DNA of 64,000 bases from Deferribacter autotrophicus (GCF_008362905.1 NZ_VFJB01000009.1:1-64000), one strand, 5' to 3'; positions 7,340-16,976 are shown, counted from the stretch's first letter. Translations and numbers: made by a program. The notes: generated from the letters alone by a model not told the origin.

Positions 7340-7426
7340 TGCGAGGGTCGTAAGACCCGAAGCAATCTCTTTTACAAAAGGTAAATGATCGGCAAATAAG
7401 ATTGCTTCGCTGACGCTCGCAATGAC
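7340..7426. repeat. Right part of the REP copy split by the IS110 element
   Basis: The sequence resumes TGCGAGGGTCGTAAGACCCG directly after the IS110 right end and closes with GACGCTCGCAATGAC. The missing first bases (GTCAT) are at 6074-6078 on the other side of the element. Confidence 0.88.
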
Positions 7427-7439
7427 AACTTTCTCTTTC

Positions 7440-7538
7440 GTCATTGCGAGGGTCGTAAGACCCGAAGCAATCTCATGTGCGAAAAATGAGGGATGTGGAC
7501 GAAAAAGATTGCTTCGTCACTTCGCTCCTCGCAATGAC
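7440..7538. repeat. Intact REP/MITE-like repeat copy
   Basis: It runs from GTCATTGCGAGGGTCG to CTCCTCGCAATGAC with the conserved inner arms GAAGCAATCTC and AGATTGCTTCGTCAC. It contains an unoccupied copy of the IS110 target GTCATTGCGA. Confidence 0.9.
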
Positions 7539-7627
7539 AAAGAAAGAGCGTCTTTTTTTTTATAAAAATTTGAATTTTTTTAACCATTAATAATCATATA
7601 AATATAAAAAAGATGAAGGAGGTAAAA

Positions 7628-7759
7628 ATGAAAACTCATCAGCTCTTTTTGATTATCATGTTTTTATTAACAGCTATTATGCAATATAATTTATATTTAA
7701 AAGATAAAAAATATAGTAAAATTAAAAACAAACACCACAGAAAACAAAAACAAAATTAA
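7628..7759 (+). CDS. Small single-pass membrane protein, 43 residues
   Basis: A short frame with a strong Shine-Dalgarno (AAGGAGGT, 5 nt before ATG). The product starts MKTHQ, has one hydrophobic stretch (LFLIIMFLLTAIM, residues 6-18) and ends in a very basic tail rich in Lys, Arg, His and Gln. This layout (one membrane helix, cationic cytoplasmic tail) is typical of small bacterial membrane proteins, but no family is recognised. It stands alone on the plus strand and faces the end of the TRAP operon. The expression case rests on the Shine-Dalgarno only. Confidence 0.55.
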   Translation: MKTHQLFLIIMFLLTAIMQYNLYLKDKKYSKIKNKHHRKQKQN

Positions 7760-7783
7760 CAAATATCCTTTTTAATATTTATT

Positions 7784-9118
7784 TCATTCAATCATCTTTT
7801 GGGGAAGATAAAATACAATCTCTGGAAACATAGTAATTAAAACAACCATGATTATCATTATAAGAAAAAATGGAAATGTAGCCTTTAATATTTTAGATAT
7901 ATCCTCACCAGATATCCCCTGAATTACAAAAAGACTAAACCCCACAGGTGGTGTAATCTGAGCCAACTCCACCATGAACACTAAAAATATACCAAACCAT
8001 AATGGCTTAAACCCGGCCAAAGTAACAATGGGCAATACAATGGGTAGAGTCATAACTACCATGGAAATTCCGTCCAAAATCATCCCTAAAAAGATATACA
8101 TCAATCCCACAACAAAAATCAGAACATAAGGTGACAAATTTAAACTTGCAATATATTCACTTAACGCCCTGGCTATTCCTACAAAACCAACTACCTGTGA
8201 TAAAAACGCAGCACCCATTATTATAAATGAAATCATACAGGTTGTCTTAACAGCACTTAATAGAGAAGTCTTAAAGTTTTCCCATGTAAGGTTTTTAAAC
8301 AATATAGCAAGCAAATAAGCACCTATTACACCTATGGCAGCTGCTTCAGTAGGTGTTGTAAAACCAAGATAAATACCACCTAACACTATAAAAACAAGAA
8401 ATAAAACTGGAAATATTTCTTTTGATCGTTTAATTTTTTCTTTAAAAGAAAATTCTTCATCGTCCTTAGGAACTACATTTGGTTTTATAAGAGTAACAAT
8501 AATTATATATGTAGAATACATACCAGCAAGCATTAAGCCAGGTATAACACCACCTACAAAAAGCTTACCGATAGATGTGTCAGAAAGCACACCATAAATA
8601 ATCATAATTAAACTTGGTGGAATAAGAAAACCGAGAGTCCCAGCTCCGGCAAGAGAACCCAATGCAAGATTTTTATCATACCCTCTTTTTGAAAGTTCAT
8701 CCAACGTAATCTTTCCCACTGTGGCTGTAGTGGCTGCACTTGAGCCTGAAACTGCTGCAAACAGCGAACATGCTACAACATTTATATGAAGTAATTTCCC
8801 TGGAACCTTTGTAAGCCATGGTAATAATCCGTTTAACAGCTTTGTGGAAATAGCTGTCCTGTATAACACTTCACCCATCAAAATAAACAACGGCAACGCA
8901 GTCAAAGACCAAGAATCCAAACTGTTCCATACAGAATTTGCAATCAACGCTCCAATTTTGTGCCAAACAGAGATAGTGGGTGGCAAATTAAACTTGTAAA
9001 GCAACATCCCTGCAATAGCAGCAGCAAAAAGGGAAAAACCTATCCACAAACCACTAAGTAAAAACAAAAACATTATACCAAACATAACAAAGGAAAGTAT
9101 TAGTGGATCAGAGATCAT
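7784..9118 (-). CDS. TRAP transporter large permease, DctM type (system 1)
   Basis: This 444-residue integral membrane protein belongs to the DctM/IT superfamily. It has about 12 membrane segments, with typical motifs such as SGSSAATTATVG (about 124-135), GTLGFLIPPSLIMIIYG (about 159-175) and TPTEAAAIGV. DctM forms the ion-coupled channel of a tripartite (TRAP) importer. It is the last gene of a dctP-dctQ-dctM set and overlaps dctQ by 4 bp (ATGA). GAGGA precedes the ATG. Family knowledge: substrates are usually carboxylates; neighbouring hydantoinase-type genes suggest a cyclic amide or related acid. Confidence 0.93.
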   Translation of the reverse strand: MISDPLILSFVMFGIMFLFLLSGLWIGFSLFAAAIAGMLLYKFNLPPTISVWHKIGALIANSVWNSLDSWSLTALPLFILMGEVLYRTAISTKLLNGLLPWLTKVPGKLLHINVVACSLFAAVSGSSAATTATVGKITLDELSKRGYDKNLALGSLAGAGTLGFLIPPSLIMIIYGVLSDTSIGKLFVGGVIPGLMLAGMYSTYIIIVTLIKPNVVPKDDEEFSFKEKIKRSKEIFPVLFLVFIVLGGIYLGFTTPTEAAAIGVIGAYLLAILFKNLTWENFKTSLLSAVKTTCMISFIIMGAAFLSQVVGFVGIARALSEYIASLNLSPYVLIFVVGLMYIFLGMILDGISMVVMTLPIVLPIVTLAGFKPLWFGIFLVFMVELAQITPPVGFSLFVIQGISGEDISKILKATFPFFLIMIIMVVLITMFPEIVFYLPQKMIE

Positions 9119-9606
9119 TTACCATCCTCTTTAATAAATTTTTTCAAAATTTCGCCCAAAATCTGCAAAGCAAAAATTGTATATCCGATAGGTAATGCTA
9201 TTTGAGGTATATACAGTGGCGTTTCCGCTATCGTATCCGCCCGCATATCCAAAGAATATGTGTCATAAACCATCATTGCAGAATGATATATGGAAAAAAC
9301 AAGTATTGCCAAAACAACAAAAAGAACTACTGTCTCAAGATAGTTTCGAGCTTTTTCTCCCAATCTCGATGTAATAATAGTAATTCTTATATGACCTTTT
9401 TCCTTAAAAGTGTAAGACAAGCCGAGCATTACAACAAAAACAAACATATAAGCGCTGTATTCATCTGCTATCAACGTGGACGTATTGAACAAAGCCCTAA
9501 GAAAAATTTCTACTGCTATCAAACATACAATTAAAATCATAAAAATTGCTGAAAAAACGGCACCGATATTCGATGCCGTCTCAATGATTCTTAATATTCT
9601 TTTCAT
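9115..9606 (-). CDS. TRAP transporter small permease, DctQ type (system 1)
   Basis: A 163-residue protein with four membrane helices. The central DEYSAYMFVFVVMLGLSYTF (about 43-62) is the characteristic DctQ signature, and GHIRI follows it as usual. DctQ couples to the large DctM subunit. Its ATG overlaps the dctP stop (ATGA) and its stop overlaps dctM, so translational coupling is likely. Confidence 0.9.
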   Translation of the reverse strand: MKRILRIIETASNIGAVFSAIFMILIVCLIAVEIFLRALFNTSTLIADEYSAYMFVFVVMLGLSYTFKEKGHIRITIITSRLGEKARNYLETVVLFVVLAILVFSIYHSAMMVYDTYSLDMRADTIAETPLYIPQIALPIGYTIFALQILGEILKKFIKEDGK

Positions 9607-10580
9607 TTTACATATTTTTCCAAAACTTTTCTTTCTTTACCTTTTGCTTTTTTCATAAACTCTTCAATAATCTTTTTAGCAGCCTTATCCATAGCCTTAA
9701 CTAACTCTGGAGTTGGATCATTTATAACCATTCCATGCTTTTTCAGTATTTCTGCAGCTGAAAAATACCTTTCTTCAGAATTTTTCCACTGCTTTTCTTC
9801 AATCTCTTTGGCTGCTTTCAAAATTGCTTTTTGCTGATCTTTTGACAATGATTTCCAGTAGTCGAGATTTATAGTCACCATATTGAGAGGAAACGCATAG
9901 TAAATATTTGTAAAATACTTCAATACTTCCCAGAATTTACCATTTTTCGCAGATTCAGTGGAAGTTAACACAGAATCAATTACTCCGGTCCTGAGAGATG
10001 AGTAAACCTCTCCCCATGGCATTGATACAGGAGATCCACCAAGCTCTCTCAAAAACTTTGCACCATTCTTATCGTAAGTCCTTGTTTTAAGCCCTTTTAA
10101 ATCAGCAACACTTTTTATTTCCTTTTTGGTAACCAAACCACTTGGTGGCCATGGAGCAGCATATAAAAACTTTTGATTCCATTTCAATGCAGCTTTCTCA
10201 TAAAGCGGCTTACAATCTTCATATAAAGCTCTTGCTTCTTTAAAGTTTGAAACAAGTCTTGGTAATGAACTGATTCCAAAAACATGTTCACTACCTGCAA
10301 CAACACCCATCAGAATATCAGACATAGGAACTTGAGCATCTTTTACAGCTTTTAGAAGCTCTGGACCTTTAAACCCCAAACTTCCACCAGGATGAACAAT
10401 TATTTTCACGCTACCATTAGAGTATTTTTCCACCAACTTAGCAAATTCCATCGCTCCCTGAGTATGAAAACTGGTAGCACCATAAATAGCGTTTAAATCA
10501 AGCTTAACATTTCCAGCAAACACGGTTAAAGAAAACATTAGCATTAGCATAAAACTTAAAATATTCTTTACATGCTTCAT
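9603..10580 (-). CDS. TRAP transporter substrate-binding protein, DctP type (system 1)
   Basis: A 325-residue periplasmic binding protein with a signal peptide (first 22 residues, ending TVFAG). SLRTGVIDSVLTS (about residues 194-206) corresponds to the conserved DctP hinge segment, and the Arg that usually clamps a substrate carboxylate falls in TRTYDKNGAKFLRELGG (about 164-180). AAAGGAGGA precedes the ATG. It is the first gene of a complete dctPQM set. A 235-bp AT-rich gap separates it from the DUF2848 gene upstream. Confidence 0.92.
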   Translation of the reverse strand: MKHVKNILSFMLMLMFSLTVFAGNVKLDLNAIYGATSFHTQGAMEFAKLVEKYSNGSVKIIVHPGGSLGFKGPELLKAVKDAQVPMSDILMGVVAGSEHVFGISSLPRLVSNFKEARALYEDCKPLYEKAALKWNQKFLYAAPWPPSGLVTKKEIKSVADLKGLKTRTYDKNGAKFLRELGGSPVSMPWGEVYSSLRTGVIDSVLTSTESAKNGKFWEVLKYFTNIYYAFPLNMVTINLDYWKSLSKDQQKAILKAAKEIEEKQWKNSEERYFSAAEILKKHGMVINDPTPELVKAMDKAAKKIIEEFMKKAKGKERKVLEKYVK

Positions 10581-10815
10581 GACATCCTCCTTTTTTTGTT
10601 CGTAATTTTTTAAGTTTAGCGTATTAATTATAAATAAATAATCTCCTTATTCAATCTTAATTTTATCCTAGTTATCATAATATTACAAATTAAAGTACTT
10701 TTAATTCTCTTTAAGATATTATATTATATTTACTAACTTGCCTCTAAATCATTTTTTTATGCTTAATATAAAAAATTTTTTTATAACAAACTCCTAATAA
10801 GCTATAATGTTTACA

Positions 10816-11514
10816 TCATAAACGATCAGGCAACGCTATAACTTTGTATGTATGGGTAATTTCTCTTTTTAGGACAGGATCAATCATTAGAAGTTTATAT
10901 TTCTTTGCAAACAAAGTCTCACTACTTAAGATTGGAATAGTACCACTAAAAAAACAAAATTTCTCATTATTATAAAAATAGTCTGATTTTATGTATTTGA
11001 TTAATTCATTTATCTGTAAAATATTATTGAGCTTTCCTTCTTGGTATAGAATATATTCTTCACTATCCTCAAATTTTACAAAACATTGAAGTATTATTTC
11101 ATCAAAATGATTTTTTATATCATCATAGCGCCAAAAAATATTTGAAATAATTTTAGTGCAAATCTGTTTTGATTTTGAAACTGAAATTGATTCTAATTCC
11201 CTGTCTGTATGATCACTTGCTACTGTTATAAACAGTTCATCACTGGCATTAAATGCAGCAAAAAATTCAATTTCTCCTGAAGTTTTATCACCTATTACAT
11301 AAAGTGTATCTGTGGTAGAGATGCGTTCAGGATCAAACCAATAAACCGCAGGTATTGACTGAGGTATTGGAACGTTTAACTTTTTTAATTCTTCAATATG
11401 TCTATTAACAGATTCTTGATCTCTCCCAGTATAACCTAAAGCAACAGCAAATTCCCAATCTAAATTAATTTCTGCTGTCACATTATCTCTATTCACTACT
11501 TTAGCTTTTAACAT
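10816..11514 (-). CDS. DUF2848-family protein (FAH-like fold)
   Basis: A 232-residue soluble protein. The N-terminal half is diagnostic: DWEFAVALGYTGRDQESVNRHIEEL (about residues 19-43), then VPIPQSIPAVYWFDPERIST and SGEIEFFAAF. Proteins of this family accompany amide-hydrolysing and uptake genes and are thought to resemble fumarylacetoacetate hydrolases; no reaction is established that I can name. AAGGAG lies before the ATG. It sits between the two TRAP operons, on the same strand as the HyuA/HyuB pair, so a role in processing the imported compound is likely but inferred. Confidence 0.75.
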   Translation of the reverse strand: MLKAKVVNRDNVTAEINLDWEFAVALGYTGRDQESVNRHIEELKKLNVPIPQSIPAVYWFDPERISTTDTLYVIGDKTSGEIEFFAAFNASDELFITVASDHTDRELESISVSKSKQICTKIISNIFWRYDDIKNHFDEIILQCFVKFEDSEEYILYQEGKLNNILQINELIKYIKSDYFYNNEKFCFFSGTIPILSSETLFAKKYKLLMIDPVLKREITHTYKVIALPDRL

Positions 11515-11588
11515 TTAAAACTCCTTTTTGTTAAACAACAATTCATAACTATAATAGTTAACTTGTTAAAAAAATATTTTATAATTTA

Positions 11589-12878
11589 CTAATTAAACTT
11601 TGCTGGTAAATACAATACTATCTCAGGAAACATTATCAATACAGCAATCATTATTATCATCATAATTACAAATGGTACACTACCAATAATAATTTCTTTT
11701 ATAGAACCTTTTCCTCTAACACCCTGCACAACATATAGATTTAAACCAACAGGGGGAGTAATGAGAGCCATCTCTATTAACAAAATAAGCAATATGCCAA
11801 ACCAAATTGGATCAAACCCCAAATTTAAAATAACAGGATAAACAATCGGTATTGTTAATACCATCATCGATAATGTTTCGATAAAAAAACCTAACACGAT
11901 GTACATTGCAATAATAATAAGTAATGTATTTAAAGGTGAAAAACCTAAATTTCTAATAAAATCTTGTAGAATATCAGTTAATCCTAATGAAACCAGAATA
12001 AAATTTAAGTATGTGGCAGCAAGTAAAATTAACATTATCATCCCTGTAGATCTCATTGTACCTTCAATAGATTCTTTCAATAGATTTAAACTCAAATTAC
12101 CTCTAATTGCCGTAATTATTAAAGACGCTATAACTCCCATTGCTGCTGATTCTGTAGGTGTTGCAAACCCAGCATAAATTGAACCAACTACAACTAAAAA
12201 AATAATTAAAATTGGTAATAAATTTGTAATCGTTTTAATTCTCTCTTGCCAACTTATACCCTTTTTAACTTTACCTAACTTAGGATATATTATGCATAAA
12301 ATCAAAATCATAAACATAAATAAAAACGCTAACATAACCCCGGGAATAATACCTGCAACAAACAATCTTGGAATAGATGTATTTGTTAAAAATCCATATA
12401 CAATTAAGTTTATTGATGGAGGAATTAATATACCTAACGTCCCTCCTGCTGCTATCGATCCTGCAAACAAACTTTCGTTATAACCATATTTTTCAGCTTG
12501 GGGTAAAGCTAATGTTCCAATTGTTGCAGCAGTAGCTACACTTGAACCAGAAGTTGCTGCAAAAAGAGCAGAAGTCATTATGTTAGCATGCATTAGACCA
12601 CCAGGTAACCATGATAACCATTTATCAATAGCCTTGTATGTATCTCCAGCAATACCAGATTTTAACAAAATTTGTCCTAACAAAATAAAAAGAGGAATCG
12701 CAAATAATACAAAACTTGCATTTTCTGACCATGCCACATCACCTATGGCCCTTATAAGAGGAAATGGTGAATATAATTTTTCTAAAATTATCCCTAAAAC
12801 TCCCATTGTAGCTGCAACAGGTATGCTTAACAACAATAACGTTAACAAAATAATTAAAGAAACTATTGCAATATTCAT
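11589..12878 (-). CDS. TRAP transporter large permease, DctM type (system 2)
   Basis: This 429-residue, about 12-helix protein shows the same family landmarks as system 1: SGSSVATAATIGTLALP, GTLGILIPPSINLIVYG and TPTESAAMGV. It is clearly a diverged paralogue rather than a recent duplicate. AGGGG precedes the ATG. The gene ends the second dctPQM set, followed by the DUF2848 gene after 74 bp. Confidence 0.93.
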   Translation of the reverse strand: MNIAIVSLIILLTLLLLSIPVAATMGVLGIILEKLYSPFPLIRAIGDVAWSENASFVLFAIPLFILLGQILLKSGIAGDTYKAIDKWLSWLPGGLMHANIMTSALFAATSGSSVATAATIGTLALPQAEKYGYNESLFAGSIAAGGTLGILIPPSINLIVYGFLTNTSIPRLFVAGIIPGVMLAFLFMFMILILCIIYPKLGKVKKGISWQERIKTITNLLPILIIFLVVVGSIYAGFATPTESAAMGVIASLIITAIRGNLSLNLLKESIEGTMRSTGMIMLILLAATYLNFILVSLGLTDILQDFIRNLGFSPLNTLLIIIAMYIVLGFFIETLSMMVLTIPIVYPVILNLGFDPIWFGILLILLIEMALITPPVGLNLYVVQGVRGKGSIKEIIIGSVPFVIMMIIMIAVLIMFPEIVLYLPAKFN

Positions 12879-12888
12879 ACTTTTACCC

Positions 12889-13476
12889 CTAAGCTGCTTT
12901 TTCCTTTTCTATTTCCTCTTCTAAAGTAGAAGCTCCTCCTACATTATAAGCTTCTAAATAATCCTTCTTAACTATTAATATTAAAATCCTTAATAACATT
13001 ATAAATACAACCACTACAAAGAAAATGAGACTAATAATCCATAAACCCTGAGGAATCCAAAGAGGCGTGTGCAATGGTGTATTAGCTACAGATTTTTTCT
13101 CCCATGACGTATAAAAAAAGTGATAAGAATAATAAGTCAAAGGTACAAAAAATATTAACAACGACAAATAAGAAAGCACATCTAAAATAAGTCTTAGTTT
13201 TAAAGAAAATTTGTTGTATAAAATATCAATACGAACATGTGCTTTTGTTAAAAGGGCATAAGCAAAAATCCATCCACTCATAACAGCAAGAGTATAACTT
13301 GAAAGTTCAATTGATCCCCTTATAGAATAAGAAAACAGTTTCCTCATTAAAACATCTGCGCATATAAAAAATGACATAAAAAATAGAAGTAGACCCTGTA
13401 TTATAATTCCATAAAAACAAATTTTTTTTACAATAAATAATCCTTTTTCACTGACAGTGTCTAAGAACTGTAACAT
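12889..13476 (-). CDS. TRAP transporter small permease, DctQ type (system 2)
   Basis: A 195-residue, four-helix protein. The ATG at 13476 is preferred because GGAG lies 5 nt upstream; two GTG codons just upstream overlap that site. RGSIELSSYTLAVMSGWIFA (about residues 56-75) and AHVRIDILY are the DctQ landmarks. It carries an acidic/basic C-terminal tail (EEEIEKEKAA) longer than in system 1. The dctM gene follows after 10 bp. Confidence 0.88.
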   Translation of the reverse strand: MLQFLDTVSEKGLFIVKKICFYGIIIQGLLLFFMSFFICADVLMRKLFSYSIRGSIELSSYTLAVMSGWIFAYALLTKAHVRIDILYNKFSLKLRLILDVLSYLSLLIFFVPLTYYSYHFFYTSWEKKSVANTPLHTPLWIPQGLWIISLIFFVVVVFIMLLRILILIVKKDYLEAYNVGGASTLEEEIEKEKAA

Positions 13477-13528
13477 CACCACTCCTCATAAAAAAACATG
13501 AGGTGTGAAAAACACACCTCATGACTGT

Positions 13529-14581
13529 TTATTTGTTTGCTTTTAACCCTACTACTTTTCCAATAGTATCATTCCATTTTTCTACAATATCAGGAGTCAC
13601 TTGTTTTGCCCAAGCTGGTAACACGTCATTTACCAATATTTTTTTCGACAACTGCATATCTTCTTTTTTAATATCAACTAGTTTTAACTTATTAGGTTTT
13701 CCATAATCGCATTTTCCTATGCCTGTTAAACAATTAATTCCCTGTACAGTTTCCTCATCAGCATCTTCCCAAGCAGGAATCTCTAATTTTTCTTTAATTA
13801 ATTTACTCAGAAGTTCTTGCTCTGATTTGCTAAGACTGTTCCATACATCCATGTTCATTACTGTGATAACATAATCCCAGCCTCCAATAGGCAATGGATA
13901 TAAATAATTAGTAACATCACCCCATCCTGCAGAATATCCTGACAAAGATCCAGTAACTGCACAATCAACTACTCCCCTTTGTAAAGATGTAGCCACTTCA
14001 CTAAAGCTAATTGTCACTCCTGTTGCACCCAAAGCATCAATAAATTTTGAAGTAGTCCAACCACTTGCTCTAATTTTTTTACCTTTAAGATCTTTTAAAC
14101 CATCAATTTCTACTCTACAAAATAATACCTGAGCTGGATATGGAACAACAGCTAATAATTTTGCATTAAACCTTTTTTCAATAATATCTTCCATAACAGG
14201 TCTGTAAGCTTCTACTACTTTTTTAGCTAATTCAAGATCAGGTGCTAATGCAGGCAAATCCAACCCAGCTAATCCTGGAGCATCTGAAACAACATAATCA
14301 GCTACAGTTGATACAACATCAAATACTCCATTATTCATAGCTCTTAATACAGAAGCTCCTTTAAGCTTCACTTGGCCTAAAGAACTCATAATTGTTTTTG
14401 TTTTTCCGCCAAAAGCATCAGGCAATACTTCTGTCCAAAATGGTTTTTCAAATTGCTTATAAAGAGCCAAACTGCTCCAGCTACCAACAACTCTTAAATT
14501 TTTTGGAGCTGCATAAAGTAGAACAGAAATACTTAGAAAACATAAAGCTAGCACAATTACTTTTAAGGATTTTACTTTCAT
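13529..14581 (-). CDS. TRAP transporter substrate-binding protein, DctP-like (system 2)
   Basis: A 350-residue periplasmic binding protein with a signal peptide ending near LLYAAP. SFSEVATSLQRGVVDCAVTG corresponds to the conserved substrate-pocket segment, and KKIRASGWTTSKFIDALGATG holds the usual carboxylate-binding Arg. ATG at 14581 has GGGAGG upstream. It follows the DUF1445 gene by 39 bp and precedes dctQ, so import and catabolic genes appear to be in one transcript. It differs enough from system 1 that a different ligand is possible. Confidence 0.9.
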   Translation of the reverse strand: MKVKSLKVIVLALCFLSISVLLYAAPKNLRVVGSWSSLALYKQFEKPFWTEVLPDAFGGKTKTIMSSLGQVKLKGASVLRAMNNGVFDVVSTVADYVVSDAPGLAGLDLPALAPDLELAKKVVEAYRPVMEDIIEKRFNAKLLAVVPYPAQVLFCRVEIDGLKDLKGKKIRASGWTTSKFIDALGATGVTISFSEVATSLQRGVVDCAVTGSLSGYSAGWGDVTNYLYPLPIGGWDYVITVMNMDVWNSLSKSEQELLSKLIKEKLEIPAWEDADEETVQGINCLTGIGKCDYGKPNKLKLVDIKKEDMQLSKKILVNDVLPAWAKQVTPDIVEKWNDTIGKVVGLKANK

Positions 14582-14620
14582 GGACAACCTCCCTTTTTTT
14601 TATAACTGCTTTACTGCATT

Positions 14621-15397
14621 TTAAAACAATGCAAAATCTTGATTCTTCAGATCTGTTACAAACATATGCCCCGGAGAATGAGTAATCATAAAATCGATCT
14701 TTGAATTTACAGCAACAGCTTGAGGCGTAACTCCACATGCCCAAAAAACAGGTATATCATTTTCTTTTATTATTGGAGGATCACCATAATCTGGTTTATT
14801 CAAATTATATATACCTATCAACTCTGGATAACCTATATGTACTGGCGCTCCATGAACAGATGGAAATCGAGCTGTAATATTTGTAGCTTTAACTACCAAA
14901 TCATATGGAATTGAACGCATACTTACAACTAAGGGGCCATGAAAAACACCTGCAGGATTTGTCTGAATATTAGTTATATACATAGGAACATTTCTATTTG
15001 CCTCAATATGTCTCACAGGTATACCAGCTTCCAATAATGCCCACTCAAAACTAAAACTACACCCTAATAGAAAAGCAACTAAATCATCATTCCAGTATGA
15101 TGTTATATCAATAGGTTCATCTACAAGTTTTCCCTTTTCATACACTCTGTATTTTGGAATATCAGTTCTTAAATCAGCATTATCCGCAACTTGTTTTGTA
15201 TATGGTGAGCCAACATCTGTCACTTCTAATAACGGACAAGGTTTTGGATTTCGTTGTATGAACAACAAAAAGTCAAATGCATATTTCTTTGGAAGCACAA
15301 CTAAATTAGCTTGGGCATATCCTGGTGCAACACCAGACGTCTGTCCTACAAATTCACCGTCTCTAATTTTTCTTCTTATTTTTTCAGACTCCTTCAT
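14621..15397 (-). CDS. DUF1445 putative hydro-lyase / D-glutamate cyclase family protein
   Basis: A 258-residue soluble protein. Conserved blocks of the DUF1445 (YcsI/hydro-lyase) family are visible: FVGQTSGVAPGYAQANLVVLP (near residues 13-33), PCPLLEVTDVGSP, LLGCSFSFEWALLEAGIPVRHIE (near 103-125) and VFWACGVTPQAV with THSPGHMFVTD at the end. Family knowledge: the related domain of the vertebrate protein DGLUCY has D-glutamate cyclase activity, giving 5-oxo-D-proline; bacterial members are mostly uncharacterised. Start at 15397 uses GAGGTG just upstream and overlaps the hyuB stop region. Placement next to HyuAB (5-oxoprolinase-like) fits chemistry around a five-membered lactam. This is inference. 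Confidence 0.82.
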   Translation of the reverse strand: MKESEKIRRKIRDGEFVGQTSGVAPGYAQANLVVLPKKYAFDFLLFIQRNPKPCPLLEVTDVGSPYTKQVADNADLRTDIPKYRVYEKGKLVDEPIDITSYWNDDLVAFLLGCSFSFEWALLEAGIPVRHIEANRNVPMYITNIQTNPAGVFHGPLVVSMRSIPYDLVVKATNITARFPSVHGAPVHIGYPELIGIYNLNKPDYGDPPIIKENDIPVFWACGVTPQAVAVNSKIDFMITHSPGHMFVTDLKNQDFALF

Positions 15398-15398
15398 G

Positions 15399-16967
15399 TT
15401 ACACCTCGCTTTTTCCAAAACCACCACCACCCGGTGTCTCTATCCTAATAATATCGCCTTTTTTAAGATTTATATTAAACTTACCAGGCATTTTCTTCTT
15501 TTCACCATTTGAAATAATTATATTTTCTCCAGATTTCCCAGGTTCACCCCCATTCAAGCCATAAGGACTGAACCTTCTCCTCTCTGTAAGCATTGTCACT
15601 TCTGCATCATTTAACAATCTTATTTGTCTTACAATTCCATCACCACCTTTAAACCTACCCTTTCCTCCAGAATCTTTCCTGATACTGTATTCTTCCACCA
15701 TCATAGGATAGGTAAATTCAAGAGCTTCAACCGGTGTATTAAGAGTGTTTGTCATATGAGAATGCACTGCTGATTCACCATTTGCAAAACTGCATCCCCC
15801 CATGCCACCACCAATAGTTTCGTAATAGGTAAAAGGCTGATCATTTCTCTCATCAATACCGCCTATTGTTATATTATTCATAGTCCCCTGACTTGCTGCA
15901 GGTATCTCATTTGGTAGAGCCTTGGAAAGAGCACCTAGCAATACATCAACTATTCTCTGCGATGTTTCTACATTCCCTCCCGCTACACTGGCTGGGAATT
16001 TCGCATCCACTATACTCCCTTTACGAGTTTTCAGAATAATTGGTCTTAACAATCCAGCATTTGTTGGAATTTCATCTTTAACAAGCGATCTGAATACATA
16101 AAGAACTGCCGAAAGTGTAATAGAATAAACAGCGTTTACACTACCTTTTACCTGATCATCAGTTTCGCTAAAATCCACAACTACATTATCATCATCTACA
16201 GTTATTTGAACAGCAATCTTTATCTTTTCTCTATCAATTCCATCATCATCCATGTAATCTTCAAATTTATATGTTCCATTAGGAATATCTTTCAGTCTGC
16301 TTTTCAAAATTTTCTCAGAATAATCCATTATAGCTGTTGCATAATTTTTCACCATATCAAGTCCATAACCAGCAACTAACTCCTCGATTCTTTTAATACC
16401 TGTCATATTAGCCATAATTTGGGCAGTAAAATCCCCTTCCCTCTCATATGGTGTTCTCACATTGTTAAGCAAAAATTTCATCAGAGGTTCGACTATTTCT
16501 CCTTTCTCCACAATTTTTAAAGGAGGAATAATCAACCCTTCCTGGAAAATTGAAGTGGATAGAGGCATTGATCCTGCAGTCATACCTCCTATATCTGCAT
16601 GATGAGCTCTGTTTGCTACAAAAAACTGTGGTTTTTCCTGCCCTAAAAACACTGGTGCAACAATAGTTACGTCTGGAAGGTGTGTCCCCCCTTTATAAGG
16701 ATCATTAAGAATTACCATATCACCATCTTTCAAATCCACATTTTCAATTGCAGACTTTACACTCATTGGCATTGAGCCAAGATGCACAGGGATATGAGCT
16801 GCTTGTGCAATCATATCTCCATTCTCATCAAAAATCGCACAGGAAAAATCCCTTCTCTCTTTAATATTTGGTGAAAAGGCTGTCCTATTTAGTGTAACCC
16901 CCATTTCTTCTGATATGGATACAAATCTATTTTTGAAAACTTCCAATAGAATAGGATTTATTTTCAT
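15399..16967 (-). CDS. hyuB: HyuB: N-methylhydantoinase / 5-oxoprolinase subunit B
   Basis: A 522-residue subunit of the ATP-dependent HyuA/HyuB amidohydrolase class. Landmarks are NRTAFSPNIKERRDFSCAIFD (about 27-47), HIPVHLGSMP, NDPYKGGTHLPDVTIVAPVF (about 86-105), ANRAHHADIGG and the C-terminal TPGGGGFGK. Family knowledge: with HyuA it opens hydantoins, 5-oxoproline or, in the related acetophenone carboxylases, acts on ketones. GAGGTG precedes the ATG. It is 9 bp after hyuA and joined to the DUF1445 gene. The true substrate is not determined by sequence. Confidence 0.92.
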   Translation of the reverse strand: MKINPILLEVFKNRFVSISEEMGVTLNRTAFSPNIKERRDFSCAIFDENGDMIAQAAHIPVHLGSMPMSVKSAIENVDLKDGDMVILNDPYKGGTHLPDVTIVAPVFLGQEKPQFFVANRAHHADIGGMTAGSMPLSTSIFQEGLIIPPLKIVEKGEIVEPLMKFLLNNVRTPYEREGDFTAQIMANMTGIKRIEELVAGYGLDMVKNYATAIMDYSEKILKSRLKDIPNGTYKFEDYMDDDGIDREKIKIAVQITVDDDNVVVDFSETDDQVKGSVNAVYSITLSAVLYVFRSLVKDEIPTNAGLLRPIILKTRKGSIVDAKFPASVAGGNVETSQRIVDVLLGALSKALPNEIPAASQGTMNNITIGGIDERNDQPFTYYETIGGGMGGCSFANGESAVHSHMTNTLNTPVEALEFTYPMMVEEYSIRKDSGGKGRFKGGDGIVRQIRLLNDAEVTMLTERRRFSPYGLNGGEPGKSGENIIISNGEKKKMPGKFNINLKKGDIIRIETPGGGGFGKSEV

Positions 16968-16976
16968 TACAGCACC

